The translations under genes and the position numbers were made by a program. The notes below the pieces were generated by a model. It was not told the DNA's origin. It worked only from the letters and a program-made list of their open reading frames with translations, and made no database searches. 64,000 bases of DNA from Sphingomonadales bacterium (GTDB lineage Bacteria > Pseudomonadota > Alphaproteobacteria > Sphingomonadales > Govanellaceae), in the NCBI GenBank assembly GCA_019455285.1, contig JACFMS010000011.1:57080-121079 (forward strand). Reading direction: 5' to 3'. Below, piece by piece: positions 7,089-16,228 of this stretch (its first letter is position 1; every line of letters starts with the position of its first letter).

Positions 7089-7562
7089 ATGTCCAAGTCA
7101 ATGTTGCGGCTCACGCTGAACGGCCAAAGCGGCGAGTATGCCGTCGCCGACAACATGCTACTTATTGATTTTCTTCGGGAAGTCGCCCATTTGACCGGCA
7201 CCAAGATGGGCTGCGACGGCGGTGAATGCGGAGCCTGCACCGTGCTTATCGACGGTCGGCCGCAGCTCTCCTGCCTGACGCTCGCCGCCTCGTGCGCCGG
7301 CCGCCATGTGGAAACCGTGGAAGGCTGCGCCCAAGGCGGACGGCTGTCGCGGCTGCAAAGGGCGTTCAATGAAAAGCTCGGTTCGCAATGCGGCTATTGC
7401 ACGCCGGGCATGATCATGGCCGCCGAAGGACTGTTGAGAACCAATCCTCATCCTACCGATAGCGAAACCCAGGAAGCGCTGGGCGGCAACATCTGCCGCT
7501 GCACCGGCTATGTCAAAATCATCGAATCGGTGCGCGCCGCCGCCAATGGAGAACCCCTATGA
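7089..7562 (+). CDS. hcrC: 4-hydroxybenzoyl-CoA reductase, gamma ([2Fe-2S]) subunit
   Basis: 157 aa iron-sulfur subunit of a molybdenum hydroxylase. It has the plant-type cluster motif [12 protein letters not shown] with its distal Cys in QLSCLTL, and the second cluster motif CGYCTPGM with CRCTGY. Electrons pass through these clusters between the FAD/4Fe-4S subunit and molybdenum. AAGAAGGCGG upstream of the ATG is the ribosome binding site. It overlaps hcrA by 4 bp (ATGA). The assignment to Hcr rather than another member of the family rests on the partner subunits, especially the extra cluster in the FAD subunit. Confidence 0.88.
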   Translation: MSKSMLRLTLNGQSGEYAVADNMLLIDFLREVAHLTGTKMGCDGGECGACTVLIDGRPQLSCLTLAASCAGRHVETVEGCAQGGRLSRLQRAFNEKLGSQCGYCTPGMIMAAEGLLRTNPHPTDSETQEALGGNICRCTGYVKIIESVRAAANGEPL

Positions 7563-9904
7563 ACGACGCTACCCCGTTGCGTGGCAAACCGGCACAGCCG
7601 ATGGTCGGGCGGCGTGCGCCGCTCATCGACGGCATCGAGAAAGTCAGCGGCCGCGCCAAATACACCGCCGACCTGGAACACACCGATGCGCTGGTGGGGC
7701 GCATCTATCGCAGCCCTTACAGCCACGCCAGGATATTGAATGTCGACGTATCCAAGGCGCGGCAATTGCCCGGCGTCATCGCCGTCATCACCGGCGAGGC
7801 ATGCGACAAGCCCTATGGCATCCTGCCCATCGCGCAAAACGAATACCCCTTGGCCCGCGACCGGGTGCGTTATCGCGGCGAGCCGGTGGCGGCGGTAGCG
7901 GCGGTTGACATCGCAACGGCGGAAGCGGCCTTGCGGCTAATCCGGATGGAAGTTGAGGAACTGCCGGCCTATTACGATGTGGACTCATCGCGTGCGCCGG
8001 GCGCCGTCAACCTCCATGACGACCGCCCCGGCAACCTGGAGCGCGAGGTCCATCACGAGTTTGGCGATGTTGCGGCGGGCTTTGCCGCCGCCGACCTGGT
8101 GCGCGAGGAAACGTTCGAATGCGCCGAGGTCACCCATATGCACATGGAGCCTCACGCCGCGCTGGCCGAGTATGATGTGGAGCGCGATCGCATCACGCTT
8201 CACTCCGTGACGCAAGTGCCCTTCTACGTTCATTTGCGAATCGCCCGCTGCCTGGATTTGGACGAATCGAAAGTGCGGGTGATCAAGCCGTTCATTGGCG
8301 GCGGATTCGGGGCGCGTACCGAAACCTTGAATTTTGAAATCATCGCCTGCCTTTTGGCCCGCGCCGCCGGCGGCAAGGTGCGCATGAAGCTGAGCCGCGA
8401 GGAAACCTTCCTCACCCATCGCGGCCGGCCGCACACCCGGGTCAAGTTGAAGATCGGCATGACCAAAGAGGGCAAGCTCACCGCCTGCCAGTGCGAGGCC
8501 ACTCAGACCGGCGGCGCCTACGGCGGCTACGGCATCGTCACCATTCTTTATGCCGGCGCGCTTCTAAACGCCATTTATGATATTCCCGCTGTGCAATACG
8601 ACGGCTTTCGCGTCTATGCCAACCGCCCGACCTGCGGCGCCATGCGCGGCCATGGCACGGTTGATGTTCGGCATGCCTTTGAATGTCTCCTCGACACCAT
8701 GGCGACGGAAGCCGGGCTTGATCCCTTCCAGGTGCGGCGCGCTAACCTCTTAAAAGCGCCGGTACGCACCATCAATGATATGGAAGTCACCTCCTATGGC
8801 CTGCCCGAGTGCATCGACTGGGTGGAGGAAGCTTCCGGCTGGCGGCAACGCAAGGGCAAGCTGCCGACCGGCAAGGGCCTAGGATTTGCCTGTTCACATT
8901 ATGTCAGCGGCGCGGCGAAACCCGTGCACTGGACCGGCGAGCCGCACGCGGTGGTGAACTTGAAGCTCGACTTTGACGGCGGCATCACCATTCTGACCGG
9001 CGCCGCCGATATCGGCCAGGGCTCCAGCACCATTCTGGCGCAGGTGGTGGGCGAAGTGCTGGGCGTTGATTTCGACCGCCTGACCGTGATCGCCAACGAC
9101 AGCCGCATTACGCCGAAGGACAACGGCTCCTATTCTTCCCGCGTCACCTTCATGGTCGGCAACGCCGCTCTGGAAGCGGCGCAAAACTTGAAAGCCATTC
9201 TGGTCAGCGCCGCCGCGCGTAAGCTCGCGGTGCCGACGGAAGAAGTGGAGTGCCTGGGCGAGACTTATCGCATCACCGGTCAGCAAGGCTCGGATATTTC
9301 CTTTAAGGAAGTGGTCATCGAGGCGCTGGTGGATACCGGCACGTTAACGGTGAAAGGCACGTTCACCGTGCCCAAGCAGTTTCAGGGCGGCAAGTTTCAC
9401 GGCGCGGCGGTGGGGCCCAGCATGGCTTATTCCTATGCCGCCTGCGTGGTGGAAGTAACCGTCGACGAGGTGACGGCGCGGGTCAACGTGGACAAGGTTT
9501 GGGTGGCGCATGATTGCGGTTTTGCACTCAATCCGTTGTCGGTCGAAGGCCAGGTGCAGGGCGCGGTATGGATGGGATTGGGCCAGGCGCTAAGCGAGGA
9601 AACCCGCTTTCATGAGGGCCTGCCGCTGGCCGCCAACATGCTGGATTATCGCGTGCCCACCATCGTCGAATCGCCGCCCATCGAGGTCAAGATCGTCGAA
9701 AGCATCGACCCCAACGGCCCGTTCGGCGCCAAGGAAGCGAGCGAAGGCGCGCTGTCCAGCGTCATTCCGGCGGTCGCCAACGCCGTCTATGACGCGATCA
9801 AGGTGCGGCTGGTGGAAACGCCGCTGACGCCGGAGCGGATCATGGAGGCGCTCGTTAAGGAAGAGCGCGCCAAGAAACGCGCTCCGGCCGCAGGAGGACG
9901 CTGA
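7559..9904 (+). CDS. hcrA: 4-hydroxybenzoyl-CoA reductase, alpha (molybdopterin) subunit
   Basis: 781 aa catalytic subunit of the xanthine dehydrogenase family, close to the roughly 770 aa of characterised HcrA. It reductively removes the phenolic hydroxyl of 4-hydroxybenzoyl-CoA, giving benzoyl-CoA. Visible family motifs are [18 protein letters not shown] and [10 protein letters not shown] for cofactor binding, and the C-terminal [11 protein letters not shown] with the conserved Glu. Segments such as [13 protein letters not shown] and [18 protein letters not shown] match what I remember of HcrA. It overlaps hcrC by 4 bp and hcrB by 1 bp, so the three subunits are co-translated. Confidence 0.88.
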   Translation: MNDATPLRGKPAQPMVGRRAPLIDGIEKVSGRAKYTADLEHTDALVGRIYRSPYSHARILNVDVSKARQLPGVIAVITGEACDKPYGILPIAQNEYPLARDRVRYRGEPVAAVAAVDIATAEAALRLIRMEVEELPAYYDVDSSRAPGAVNLHDDRPGNLEREVHHEFGDVAAGFAAADLVREETFECAEVTHMHMEPHAALAEYDVERDRITLHSVTQVPFYVHLRIARCLDLDESKVRVIKPFIGGGFGARTETLNFEIIACLLARAAGGKVRMKLSREETFLTHRGRPHTRVKLKIGMTKEGKLTACQCEATQTGGAYGGYGIVTILYAGALLNAIYDIPAVQYDGFRVYANRPTCGAMRGHGTVDVRHAFECLLDTMATEAGLDPFQVRRANLLKAPVRTINDMEVTSYGLPECIDWVEEASGWRQRKGKLPTGKGLGFACSHYVSGAAKPVHWTGEPHAVVNLKLDFDGGITILTGAADIGQGSSTILAQVVGEVLGVDFDRLTVIANDSRITPKDNGSYSSRVTFMVGNAALEAAQNLKAILVSAAARKLAVPTEEVECLGETYRITGQQGSDISFKEVVIEALVDTGTLTVKGTFTVPKQFQGGKFHGAAVGPSMAYSYAACVVEVTVDEVTARVNVDKVWVAHDCGFALNPLSVEGQVQGAVWMGLGQALSEETRFHEGLPLAANMLDYRVPTIVESPPIEVKIVESIDPNGPFGAKEASEGALSSVIPAVANAVYDAIKVRLVETPLTPERIMEALVKEERAKKRAPAAGGR

Positions 9905-10878
9905 TGGAATACTTGCCCGACTTTAAAGTGGTGCGCCCCGCCACCGTTCAGCAGGCGGTCACCGCCTATGCCGCCCATGCGGATGCGCGCTATATCGCCG
10001 GCGGCACCGATTTGATGGTCAACGTCCGCCGCGGCATCGTCGCGCCGCAAACCCTCATCGATATCGGCGGCGTTGCGGAAATCACCGCCATCGACGCGCA
10101 GCAGAACGGCGGGGTGCGGATTGGCGCCGGCGTGACGCTGAACGAACTCGCGGCGCATGGACTGATCGCCAAAGAATACCCGGCCATCGCCGAGGCGGCG
10201 CGTCAGGTGGCGGCTCCCACCCATCGCCAAGTGGCGACGGTGGGCGGCAACCTGTGCCTCGACACCCGCTGCCTTTACTATAACCAGAGCGAATGGTGGC
10301 GCGTCAGCAATAACTATTGCCTGAAGAACAAGGGCGAGGTGTGCCATGTGGCGCCGTCCGGCAGCCGCTGTTTCGCCGCCTTCAGCGGCGATCTGGCGCC
10401 GGCGTTGATGGTATTTGACGCTGAAGTCGAAATTAGCGGCCCCAACGGCGTGCGCGCCGTGCCGTTAAGCGAGATGTACAACGATGACGGCGCGGCGCAC
10501 CTGAAGCTTGAGAAAGGCGAAATGCTGACCGCCGTGATCATTAAGAGCGGTGATGGCTGGCGAAGCGGCTACGCCAAGGCGCGGGTGCGCGGCTCCATTG
10601 ATTTTCCGCTGGCCGGCGTCGCCATTGCCTTGAAACGGCAAGGCGATCAGCTCAGCGATATTCGCGTCGCCTTTACCGGCACCAATTCCTATCCCGTGAT
10701 GTTGAAAAAAACCGAGGGGCTGCTGCAAGGACCGTTCGATGTGGACGCGCTCGTCGCATTACTGCCCAAGCAGATCACGCCGATGCCCAGCACCTTCTAT
10801 CCGCCCGGCTATCGCCGCAAGGTGGCCGCCAATCTCACCCGCACCCTGGCGCGACGGTTGTTTGAGGCTGCAGTCTAG
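9904..10878 (+). CDS. hcrB: 4-hydroxybenzoyl-CoA reductase, beta (FAD, extra [4Fe-4S]) subunit
   Basis: 324 aa FAD-binding subunit. AGGTDLM near residue 33 and TVGGNLC near 112 are the FAD loops of the CoxM family. The decisive feature is an inserted loop with Cys123, Cys139, Cys147 and Cys156 (in TRCLYYNQSE, NNYCLKNKGEVCHVAP and SRCFAAFSGD). In Thauera HcrB the corresponding insertion carries an additional [4Fe-4S] cluster that lets the enzyme run in the reductive direction, and ordinary xanthine dehydrogenases lack it. The start overlaps the hcrA stop (TGATG). The gene is followed by a palindromic repeat element. Confidence 0.9.
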   Translation: MEYLPDFKVVRPATVQQAVTAYAAHADARYIAGGTDLMVNVRRGIVAPQTLIDIGGVAEITAIDAQQNGGVRIGAGVTLNELAAHGLIAKEYPAIAEAARQVAAPTHRQVATVGGNLCLDTRCLYYNQSEWWRVSNNYCLKNKGEVCHVAPSGSRCFAAFSGDLAPALMVFDAEVEISGPNGVRAVPLSEMYNDDGAAHLKLEKGEMLTAVIIKSGDGWRSGYAKARVRGSIDFPLAGVAIALKRQGDQLSDIRVAFTGTNSYPVMLKKTEGLLQGPFDVDALVALLPKQITPMPSTFYPPGYRRKVAANLTRTLARRLFEAAV

Positions 10879-10888
10879 CGCACGAAAA

Positions 10889-11028
10889 AGCCTTCCCCAT
10901 CGATGGGGGAAGGTTTGGATGGGGGTGATGGCTGCAAGAAAAGCTGATGCCGTAAGCGTTTTTCACCCCCACCCGTCCGCCGTCGCTTGACGCTCCGGCG
11001 TGACGACCTCCCCCATCAAGGGGGAGGT
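10889..11028. repeat. palindromic intergenic repeat element
   Basis: About 140 bp between the convergent hcrB and marR genes. One end is an imperfect palindrome of CCTTCCCC and GGGGAAGG arms (10891-10913), the other a palindrome of CCTCCCCC and GGGGGAGG arms (11007-11027). Between them, GGGGGTG near 10922 can pair with CACCCCC near 10966. The layout is like the REP-type repeats common in alphaproteobacterial intergenic spaces and could also act as a bidirectional terminator. Copy number in the genome is unknown from this window. Confidence 0.6.
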
Positions 11029-11045
11029 AATAACGTATCTGTCCC

Positions 11046-11510
11046 CTACCCGCCGATTTTCTGCAATAGGCTCACCAGGGTCTGCGTTTCGGCCGCCGTC
11101 AGACGAGCGGTGACTTTATTTTCATGGGCGCGCACCTTGGCCTTGACCTTATCGAGAAGAAGCTCGCCCTTGGGCGTCAGCGCCAGGATGTTGGCGCGCC
11201 GATCGGTGGCCAGGGGCAGACGCTTAATCAGCCCACGCTGCTCCAACCCGGTGATCACCGCCACCATGGTGGAACGTTCAATGCCGAGGGCTTTGGCCAG
11301 CGTCGATTGATTCATGCCCTGATTGGCGCTGATCAGCACCAGCACGCCAAACTGACCCGGCGAGAGTCGCTCGGGCGCCATGGCGCGCATGAAATCGTCA
11401 AAGATGATGGCCTGGGCCTTGCGCACATGATAGCCGACCAGGTCTTCCAACATGCCGCGCTCGACAGGCACAAGACCCTTGCCGGCGGACGATTGTTTCT
11501 CGCTTTTCAT
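11046..11510 (-). CDS. MarR family transcriptional regulator
   Basis: 154 aa winged-helix regulator. The recognition region SQSTLAKALGIERSTMVAVI-like segment (about residues 75-100) and wing DRRANILALTPKG are typical MarR features, and the length fits the family. The gene follows the aryl-CoA ligase with a 1-bp gap on the same strand, so the two are co-transcribed. MarR regulators of aromatic catabolism usually bind an aryl-CoA thioester and release a palindromic operator. The three 7-7-7 palindromes at 2994, 7035 and 13120 are the obvious targets (inference). Confidence 0.87.
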   Translation of the reverse strand: MKSEKQSSAGKGLVPVERGMLEDLVGYHVRKAQAIIFDDFMRAMAPERLSPGQFGVLVLISANQGMNQSTLAKALGIERSTMVAVITGLEQRGLIKRLPLATDRRANILALTPKGELLLDKVKAKVRAHENKVTARLTAAETQTLVSLLQKIGG

Positions 11511-11511
11511 G

Positions 11512-13089
11512 TCACGCGCTCAGATCCAGGCGGCTGACGGCAATCTGACGCAGCTTAAAGCGCTGGGTCTTGCCGGTGGGCGATTTCGGCAGGTCATCGA
11601 GAAAGACGAACCGCCGCGGGCATTTATAGATGGATAGCCTGGCAGTCAGCAAGGCCGTCAATTCCTCCTGCAAGAGGGCGCGATCCTGCTCCGGATCGAT
11701 GGGCACCAGACACAGCGCCAGACGGACCAGCCCCGCCTCATCCTCAACCCCCACGACGGCGGCCTGCGAGACCTTAGGGTTGGTTAAGACATGATGCTCG
11801 ATTTCCACCGGACTGACCCACTGCCCGGACAATTTGAGCATGTCATCATTGCGGCCCTGATACCAGTAATACCCCTCGGCATCGCGGATGAAGACATCGC
11901 CGGTGCAGTAAAATCCATCCTGAAACGCCGCCGCGGTTTTCTCGTCTTGATGCCAGTAGCCCTTGGCCAGGCTGTCAGAGCGCACATAGAGCACGCCGGG
12001 CGTGTCTGCACCGGCAACCAACGAGCCATCCTCCGCCGCCAGCCTGACCTCAGTGGCGGGCAGCGGTTTGCCGACGGTTCCCGCTTTCACATCATCCGGG
12101 CGGTTGCCAAGGAACATGATGAACGCTTCCGTGGAGCCGATGCCTTCCAGGATCGGCCGGCCGGTGGCGGCCTGCCAGCGCTGAAACAGCGTTGCCGGCA
12201 AATGCTCGCCGGCGGAAATGTAATGGCGGACGGCACGGAACGCCGCCGTAGCGGCCAAATCCGCTTCCAACAAAGCGCGGTAAAGCGTCGGCACGCTGAG
12301 CACCACCTGCGGCCGATAACGCTCAATGGTCTGCGCGATCGCCGCCGCCGACGGCCAGCCGGTATAAAGCACCACGGTGGCGCCCAAACGCAGCGCCGCC
12401 AGCACATGGCCGAGCGCAAAGGCAAAGAACAGCTTCGAGGAACAGAAAACCCGATCTTGAGCGCCGACGCCATAAACCGGTCCCAGATAGCGATCCAGCG
12501 TGGGGATGGATTTTTGCACATGCACCACCGCTTTCGGCGCGCCGGTGGTGCCGGAGCTGTACATCCACAACGCCATGTCGTCCGGCTGCAACAACACCGA
12601 GGCAAGCTTAGACGGCTGCGCATTCATCAGCTCAAGGAGCCCGGGAAATCCCTCGTGCTGGGTCGTGCCGAGGACGAGAAGCGGCGGCGCGGCCATGCCG
12701 CTGATCGCCTCCCGGCAGACCGCCAGGAATTCCCCGTCGACGACGATCACTCGGCAGGCGCTGTCATCGATGATGTAGCGCAAATCCTTGGCCGCCAGCC
12801 GCAGGTTGACGGCCACCGGCGCCGCGCCGATTTTCATCGCGCCAAAATAGGCAAAAAAGAATTCCGGGCGATCGTCCATGAGCACCAGCACGCGATCGCC
12901 CACGGTGCAGCCCAAGGCGCGCAGCGCGTTGCCGGCGCGGCAAGCCTTCTCCTCCAGCACGCGATAGGAAATCTCCCGCTCGCCGCACAACAGGGCGGTG
13001 CGGTCAGGGGTGGATGACGATAATACCGGGCCGAGCACGGCGTCGGCCGCGTTCATACCCGTGAATATTGATTTGCCCCCCACCGTCAC
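11512..13089 (-). CDS. benzoate/4-hydroxybenzoate-CoA ligase family protein
   Basis: 525 aa ANL-superfamily acyl-CoA synthetase of the benzoate-CoA ligase type. Motifs are YSSGTTGAPKAVVH (P-loop), GIGSTEAF, YCTGDVF, GRNDDMLKLSGQWVSP and the C-terminal catalytic lysine in PKSPTGKTQRFKLR. It would activate an aromatic acid with ATP and CoA, giving the substrate of the neighbouring reductase. 4-Hydroxybenzoate is the logical substrate, but benzoate cannot be excluded. The GTG at 13089 is used; an in-frame ATG at 13056 is an alternative. A palindromic operator lies 31 bp upstream. Confidence 0.88.
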   Translation of the reverse strand: MTVGGKSIFTGMNAADAVLGPVLSSSTPDRTALLCGEREISYRVLEEKACRAGNALRALGCTVGDRVLVLMDDRPEFFFAYFGAMKIGAAPVAVNLRLAAKDLRYIIDDSACRVIVVDGEFLAVCREAISGMAAPPLLVLGTTQHEGFPGLLELMNAQPSKLASVLLQPDDMALWMYSSGTTGAPKAVVHVQKSIPTLDRYLGPVYGVGAQDRVFCSSKLFFAFALGHVLAALRLGATVVLYTGWPSAAAIAQTIERYRPQVVLSVPTLYRALLEADLAATAAFRAVRHYISAGEHLPATLFQRWQAATGRPILEGIGSTEAFIMFLGNRPDDVKAGTVGKPLPATEVRLAAEDGSLVAGADTPGVLYVRSDSLAKGYWHQDEKTAAAFQDGFYCTGDVFIRDAEGYYWYQGRNDDMLKLSGQWVSPVEIEHHVLTNPKVSQAAVVGVEDEAGLVRLALCLVPIDPEQDRALLQEELTALLTARLSIYKCPRRFVFLDDLPKSPTGKTQRFKLRQIAVSRLDLSA

Positions 13090-13119
13090 CTGCGTGGCAC
13101 TCCAATCTATTATGGTTAT

Positions 13120-13140
13120 TTTGTTTGGCTGGCGAACAAA
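13120..13140. promoter_or_regulatory. palindromic operator, copy 3 (probable MarR site)
   Basis: TTTGTTT (13120-13126), spacer GGCTGGC, GAACAAA (13134-13140). It keeps the TTGTTy/GAACAA core and the exact 7-base spacing of the two perfect copies at 2994 and 7035, with one imperfect arm position. It lies 31 bp upstream of the aryl-CoA ligase start, so the ligase-marR operon is probably autoregulated. Confidence 0.62.
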
Positions 13141-13192
13141 TTTAATACGGAAGGTCGCCGCCTGTCAATGAAGGCAAAGATGGGGGATTGTC

Positions 13193-14602
13193 TTATAATG
13201 CCGGCGGGGTGATGCCGCTGAGGCGCAATTGCTCGACAAGCGCGCTTTTCAGCCGCCCCAGCCCGGCCTCATCCGCCGCCTCGCAGCGGGCGACCAGCAC
13301 GTCCTGGGTATTGGAGGCGCGCAATAGCCACCAGCCGTCGGCCGTCGTTACCCGCACGCCATCGGTGGCGTCCACTATGGCTCCGGCGGCCTTGAGCCGC
13401 GTCAGGACTTCCGGCACCACGGCGAACTTGCGTTGTTCGGAACAGGGGAAGCGCAATTCGGGCGTATTGATCACTGCCGGCAAGGCAGCGCGCAGCGCCG
13501 CCAAGCGGCCCGGCTCCCGCGACACCCGCAACAGCAAGCGGATCGCCGCATAAAGCGCGTCATCAAAGCCATAGTAGCGGTGCTTGAAAAAGATATGGCC
13601 GCTCATTTCGCCGGCCAGCGGCGCGCCGGTTTCCTGCATCTTGGATTTAATCAGCGAGTGCCCGGTCTTCCACATCAGCGGCTTGCCGCCCAGGGCGGCG
13701 ATGCGGTCGAACAGCACCTGGCTCGCCTTGACGTCGGCGATGATGGTGCTGCCCGGCTGATCGGCCAGAACATCCTCGGCCAGGATGGCCAGCAACTGAT
13801 CGCCCCACACGATGCGACCTTGCTTATCGATCGCGCCGATGCGGTCGCCGTCGCCATCAAAGGCAATGCCGAGATCCGCCTTATCCGCCGCCACCGCCGC
13901 CTGAAGTTGGGCCAAGTTTTCCGGCACCGTGGGATCGGGGTGATGGTTGGGAAAGGTGCCGTCGACCTCGCCGTTGATGATGCGATGGTCGCCGGGAAGC
14001 TTGGCCACGATATCAGCCAGGACCTCGGCGGCCACACCGTTGCCGGGATCCCACACCACCTTTAGGGGCGCGCCGCGGTAAAGCCCGCCGTCGATATCCT
14101 GCAACAGCCGCTTGACGTAGGCCGCCTTCTTCGGCTTGTCGATCACCCGCCCCGCGCCCATCTCGAAATCGCCCGATGCGGCGATGCGGCCCAGCTCCTG
14201 AATGCGGTCGCCGAACACCGGCTCCTTGCCCAGCATCATCTTAAAGCCGTTGTAGTCGGGCGGATTATGGGAGCCGGTAATCATGATGCCGCCGTCCGCC
14301 TGATCGTCGAACACCGAGAAGTAGAGCATCGGCGTCGGCCCGAGCCCGATCCGCTCCACAGTGACGCCAGTGGACATCAGGCCATGGACCAGGGCGGCTT
14401 CCATCTCGGTCGAGCTGAGGCGGCCGTCGCGGCCGACCTTGAGCCGCGGCGCTTTGTGGTTGCCCAATCTGCGCCGCACCAGGGTGCCGAACGCCTTGCC
14501 TAGATTTTCCGCGTCCTTGAGCGTCAGGGTTTTGCCGACGACGCCGCGAATATCGTATTCCCGCAGGATGGTCGGATCGAAACGGTAAGGGCGATTATGC
14601 AT
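13193..14602 (-). CDS. phosphomannomutase/phosphoglucomutase
   Basis: 469 aa alpha-D-phosphohexomutase of the ManB/AlgC type that interconverts hexose 1- and 6-phosphates for nucleotide-sugar and surface polysaccharide synthesis. The phosphoserine loop is [11 protein letters not shown], the metal loop is DGDGDRIG and the sugar-binding loop is [10 protein letters not shown], with the C-terminal domain carrying RASNTQ. All four domains are present, and the N-terminal EYDIRG matches bifunctional PMM/PGM enzymes. It is a monocistronic-looking gene between the ligase operon and a J-domain gene. Confidence 0.93.
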   Translation of the reverse strand: MHNRPYRFDPTILREYDIRGVVGKTLTLKDAENLGKAFGTLVRRRLGNHKAPRLKVGRDGRLSSTEMEAALVHGLMSTGVTVERIGLGPTPMLYFSVFDDQADGGIMITGSHNPPDYNGFKMMLGKEPVFGDRIQELGRIAASGDFEMGAGRVIDKPKKAAYVKRLLQDIDGGLYRGAPLKVVWDPGNGVAAEVLADIVAKLPGDHRIINGEVDGTFPNHHPDPTVPENLAQLQAAVAADKADLGIAFDGDGDRIGAIDKQGRIVWGDQLLAILAEDVLADQPGSTIIADVKASQVLFDRIAALGGKPLMWKTGHSLIKSKMQETGAPLAGEMSGHIFFKHRYYGFDDALYAAIRLLLRVSREPGRLAALRAALPAVINTPELRFPCSEQRKFAVVPEVLTRLKAAGAIVDATDGVRVTTADGWWLLRASNTQDVLVARCEAADEAGLGRLKSALVEQLRLSGITPPAL

Positions 14603-14680
14603 GGCCGGTGGGGGTTCCCTGTGATCGCTATCTCTGACCTACCCTATGGCGGAGCGACGGTAAAGACTTGGTGAAAGACG

Positions 14681-15121
14681 TCAGCGCTTGCCCAGAAGAA
14701 GGTCTTTAGCCTGATTGATCTTGGCCGCCAGATAGTCCGAGCCGCCGCGATCGGGATGGATTTTTTGCATCAGCCGGCGGTGGGCGTCCTTGATCTCCTC
14801 CGCGCCGGCGCCTGGCTTGAGGCCCAAGACCTCATAGGCCTCCTCTCGGCTCATCGGCCCGGCGGACGACGGTCTGGCCTCGCTACCTGCCGGCCGCTTT
14901 GCCGGGCGCAGGAAAACCGCCGCCGCGGCAAGGAGCGGCAGCGCCAGGAGCGGCCGCTTCAACACGACGGCCGCTACCAGCGCCAGGGCAATGAACAGCA
15001 GCACGCCGCCGGAGCGCACCAAGCGCACGAACGTGGTCGGTTTGGCGGTTCCCAGCCAGCGCACCAGTATGAGAAAAACCGCCAGCAGCATAACGCCCAG
15101 CGCCAGCCACTGCATGACCAA
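14681..15121 (-). CDS. membrane-anchored J-domain protein
   Basis: 146 aa protein with two hydrophobic N-terminal segments (about residues 3-24 and 38-70) followed by a C-terminal J domain ([13 protein letters not shown] to the end). The HPD motif is present in IHPDRGGSD. This layout, with the J domain at the extreme C-terminus behind membrane anchors, resembles the mitochondrial Tim14/Pam18 type found in alphaproteobacteria. It probably stimulates DnaK at the membrane; the client is unknown. Starts at 15121 (ATG) and 15115 (ATG) are both possible. Confidence 0.85.
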   Translation of the reverse strand: MVMQWLALGVMLLAVFLILVRWLGTAKPTTFVRLVRSGGVLLFIALALVAAVVLKRPLLALPLLAAAAVFLRPAKRPAGSEARPSSAGPMSREEAYEVLGLKPGAGAEEIKDAHRRLMQKIHPDRGGSDYLAAKINQAKDLLLGKR

Positions 15122-15184
15122 CCTTCCTTCCTGTTTGTCTTGCCGCCGAGTGTAGCGCGTCTGCGCCGATAGGATAAGGCCCGT

Positions 15185-16063
15185 TTATTCCGCCGCCACC
15201 ATGGCCCGGCGGGGCAGGTTCAAGCCGTCAATGAGATGGCGCAATTCCTGGCGCGCCGCGACATGACTCATGGTCATCTCGCGCTCCAGCCCGGTATCCT
15301 GATAATCGAACAGCGTCAGGCCTTTCAGAAAAAGTTCGCGATAAATCACCCGCTCGCTCAAGCCTGCCAGACCGCGAAAGCCGATACGCTTTTCCAGTTC
15401 GGCTAGGGCGTCATGCACCCGCCGCTTGTTATGGGCGTCAAGGTTCGACATGCGGTTGCGGATCACTACCCAATCGATGGCGCCGCGACTGCGCAGCGCC
15501 TTGCGCTTGCGGCTGTCCCACACCAGTTCGCTATACAGACTTGGCCGCACCACTTTGAAGGTTTCCGGATCGATGCGGGCCAACAGGTCAAGATCGACGA
15601 AGCTGTCGTTGATGGGGGTGATGAGCGTATCGGCGTAGGAGTGAGCAAGACGGGCGAGATAACTGTCGCTGCCCGGGCAATCGATCACCACGTAGTCGTG
15701 GGCAGCCGCCAAGTCGGAAAGCGATTGCAAAAACCGCTCGCTTTCCTCCTGTTGCTGCGCCGCCACGGTTTCGGCGGTCGACCGTGGCACCCGGTGATGG
15801 CGCGGCATGGCCAGGGACAGGTTGGCTTGCTCCAAGGTCTGGCGGCGGTTTTCGATATAGCGGGTCAGCGTCGCCTGCCGCGAATCAACATCGATGCTGC
15901 CGACCCGCACCCCTTGCGCCAACAGGCCGACGATGACATGCAGCGCGGTGGTAGATTTGCCCGACCCGCCCTTTTCATTGCCCAGAACGATGATGTGCGC
16001 GGCCGACGGGCCAAGGGGGGGACCAAGTAACTCTGTGACCACGAAACCCAACTCCTCAAACAA
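15185..16063 (-). CDS. mipZ: division plane positioning ATPase MipZ
   Basis: 292 aa ParA/MinD-type ATPase. The deviant Walker A motif GNEKGGSGKSTT, the switch region DVDSRQATLTRYIENR and VIDCPGSDSYLARL, and the C-terminal LSERVIYRELFLKGLTL segment are characteristic of MipZ. In alphaproteobacteria MipZ forms a gradient from the ParB-bound pole and inhibits FtsZ polymerisation, placing division at mid-cell. A frame to 16095 exists but homology begins near the chosen start. This gene is the clearest taxonomic marker in the window. It is divergent from panC. Confidence 0.93.
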   Translation of the reverse strand: MFEELGFVVTELLGPPLGPSAAHIIVLGNEKGGSGKSTTALHVIVGLLAQGVRVGSIDVDSRQATLTRYIENRRQTLEQANLSLAMPRHHRVPRSTAETVAAQQQEESERFLQSLSDLAAAHDYVVIDCPGSDSYLARLAHSYADTLITPINDSFVDLDLLARIDPETFKVVRPSLYSELVWDSRKRKALRSRGAIDWVVIRNRMSNLDAHNKRRVHDALAELEKRIGFRGLAGLSERVIYRELFLKGLTLFDYQDTGLEREMTMSHVAARQELRHLIDGLNLPRRAMVAAE

Positions 16064-16228
16064 TGGCCGGTATGCTTAGCATAGCAAGTTGGCAAGGGCT
16101 AGCGACCGGCGGCCACAAGGGGCGGAAAAATATGGTTAGGATTTGGTTACTTTTCGGAAGAAAAAAAACTCGAACTTGGAGCCCCGCGCGCGCTGCGTTA
16201 AGGTGCGCGGCAAAGGAGTAGCCACCTC

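Noticed and set aside
11791..13017. Long open frame of about 408 codons on the plus strand opposite the aryl-CoA ligase
   Set aside because: Arg/His/Gln-rich translation without domain motifs, fully antisense to a gene with complete ANL-family motifs; a typical GC-rich shadow frame.
16064..16228. Poly-A tract and AT-rich segment before panC considered as a small RNA
   Set aside because: No conserved hairpin plus T-run could be drawn; it is an ordinary divergent promoter region between mipZ and panC.
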